A stretch of 6,511 bases of DNA, taken from NCBI GenBank assembly GCA_031259195.1, contig JAIRLR010000052.1, positions 1-6,511 on the forward strand, given 5' to 3'. Made by a program: the position numbers and the translations under genes. Shown in pieces: positions 5,841 to 6,511 of this stretch (positions are counted from its first letter, which is position 1; each line of letters begins with the position of its first letter). The stretch comes from Streptococcaceae bacterium (GTDB taxonomy: Bacteria; Bacillota; Bacilli; Lactobacillales; Streptococcaceae). The notes beneath the pieces are model-generated. The model was not told the origin of the DNA, made no database searches, and saw only the letters and a program-made list of their open reading frames with translations.

Positions 5841-6511
5841 TCACTTAATTCTAAAGGCAATGCCTTCATCTCTCCACCCTAATTCTTTCGTTGCTTTCAC
5901 AACTTCATTATAGTTGGTGGTAAACATATGTTCTTGGTTTCCACGCTCATTACATATTCTATATACAGGAGTTCCTTCGCCTTGTGCAGTACCTAAACTT
6001 AAAACATAAAAGGCAATGCCCTCATCATGCCAACCTTTTATCACCAGGTCATCTCTTTCATTAGAGTTAGCTGTATATAGATGCTCACCGCTACTTTCAT
6101 CATACACTCGATAAATTGGAACGCCTTTGATTAAAACTTTAAAGGCAACTGTTTCATCACGCCAACCTCTAGACACCAAATCATCTCTTTCATGTGAATT
6201 GGTTGTAAACAAGTGACGATCACCGATAGGATTAAAAACTCGAAATACCGGCAGTGCCCCTTCATCGCTAAAAGAGCCTGATACACCATATAAAGAAGTT
6301 CCCTCACTTCCCATATTTACCGGATCCAGAGAGCGAGCATCCCAAATCTCCTGAACTAAATGCAAACCTGATACACGATTTGCTAAAGGATCTAAAACAT
6401 TCGTCATATCATTGTTCAACTCGTAAGCAACAACAGCATGAGAAAACCCGATAGGTGAAATCGGAGGATTACATAAAGCAATCACGGCCCAACCAGAGCT
6501 TAACAACTCTC
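5841..6511 (-). CDS. C39-like peptidase paralogue with three DUF5648-type repeats (5' end outside window)
   Basis: The frame stays open through the right edge. A TTG lies at 6506, but the codons before it also fit the paralogue alignment, so this is a truncated view and the true start is outside. What is visible matches the C-terminal two thirds of the downstream gene: the second half of a C39-like domain with probable His in GFSHAVVAY and Asp in NVLDPLAN, then ALPVFRVF and three DUF5648-like repeats ending WRDEGIAFRIK. The catalytic Cys and any signal peptide would lie outside. The repeat region is about 83% identical in DNA to the neighbour, whereas the peptidase part shares only about a third of its residues by eye. 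The tandem arrangement suggests an old duplication with different specificities in the peptidase domains. The stop is TGA, followed closely by a terminator. Confidence 0.82.
   Translation of the reverse strand, partial: ELLSSGWAVIALCNPPISPIGFSHAVVAYELNNDMTNVLDPLANRVSGLHLVQEIWDARSLDPVNMGSEGTSLYGVSGSFSDEGALPVFRVFNPIGDRHLFTTNSHERDDLVSRGWRDETVAFKVLIKGVPIYRVYDESSGEHLYTANSNERDDLVIKGWHDEGIAFYVLSLGTAQGEGTPVYRICNERGNQEHMFTTNYNEVVKATKELGWRDEGIAFRIK
5863..6253. repeat. Direct repeat copy B (DUF5648 region of tandem paralogues)
   Basis: Partner of 4518-4908 at a constant offset of 1345 bases, gap-free over 391 bp. The alignment fades at the junction with the peptidase domain (around GALPVF in the protein). 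Confidence 0.85.

Noticed and set aside
4510..6260. Possible CRISPR-like array from the repeated motifs
   Set aside because: The repeats are in-frame protein repeats (DUF5648-type) in two paralogues, not short identical DNA repeats with spacers.

Overview
The window is a low-GC Gram-positive chromosome segment, most likely from Lactobacillales. The evidence is a DltX/DltA teichoic-acid D-alanylation pair, strong AAGGAGG-type ribosome binding sites, an Ffh with a lysine-rich tail, and AT-rich intergenic DNA. Every gene I can support lies on the minus strand, so transcription runs from high to low coordinates. The genus cannot be fixed from the sequence alone.

Right part (4445-6511): two tandem genes encode secreted-type C39-like cysteine peptidases, each ending in three DUF5648-like repeats. 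The upstream copy runs off the right edge of the window. Each gene has its own hairpin-plus-T-tract terminator, and the second has a plausible promoter, so they look like separate one-gene units.

Middle (2282-4401): a tightly packed cluster holds a decayed EamA-type transporter pseudogene, a complete AroQ-class chorismate mutase and ffh, the signal recognition particle GTPase. The chorismate mutase stop and the ffh start overlap as TAATG.

Left part (1-2167): this is the start of a dlt operon, with dltX (43 codons, easily missed) followed by dltA; dltB would be expected beyond the left edge. Two related non-coding mobile elements (MITEs, 160 and 221 bp) with identical 18-bp terminal inverted repeats and TTA target duplications lie here. 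One is between ffh and dltX. The other sits exactly between the dltX stop codon and the dltA Shine-Dalgarno sequence. Its duplicated trinucleotide reads as TAA on the coding strand, so it rebuilt the dltX stop on one side and the start of the dltA ribosome binding site on the other. Both elements contain a hairpin whose two arms differ between copies by compensating changes and which is flanked by T-runs on either strand. It looks like a portable two-way terminator, here placed inside a co-transcribed gene pair.

The most interesting signal is this element-in-operon arrangement, followed by the tandem peptidase/DUF5648 genes of unknown purpose and the transporter remnant leading the chorismate mutase-ffh cluster.
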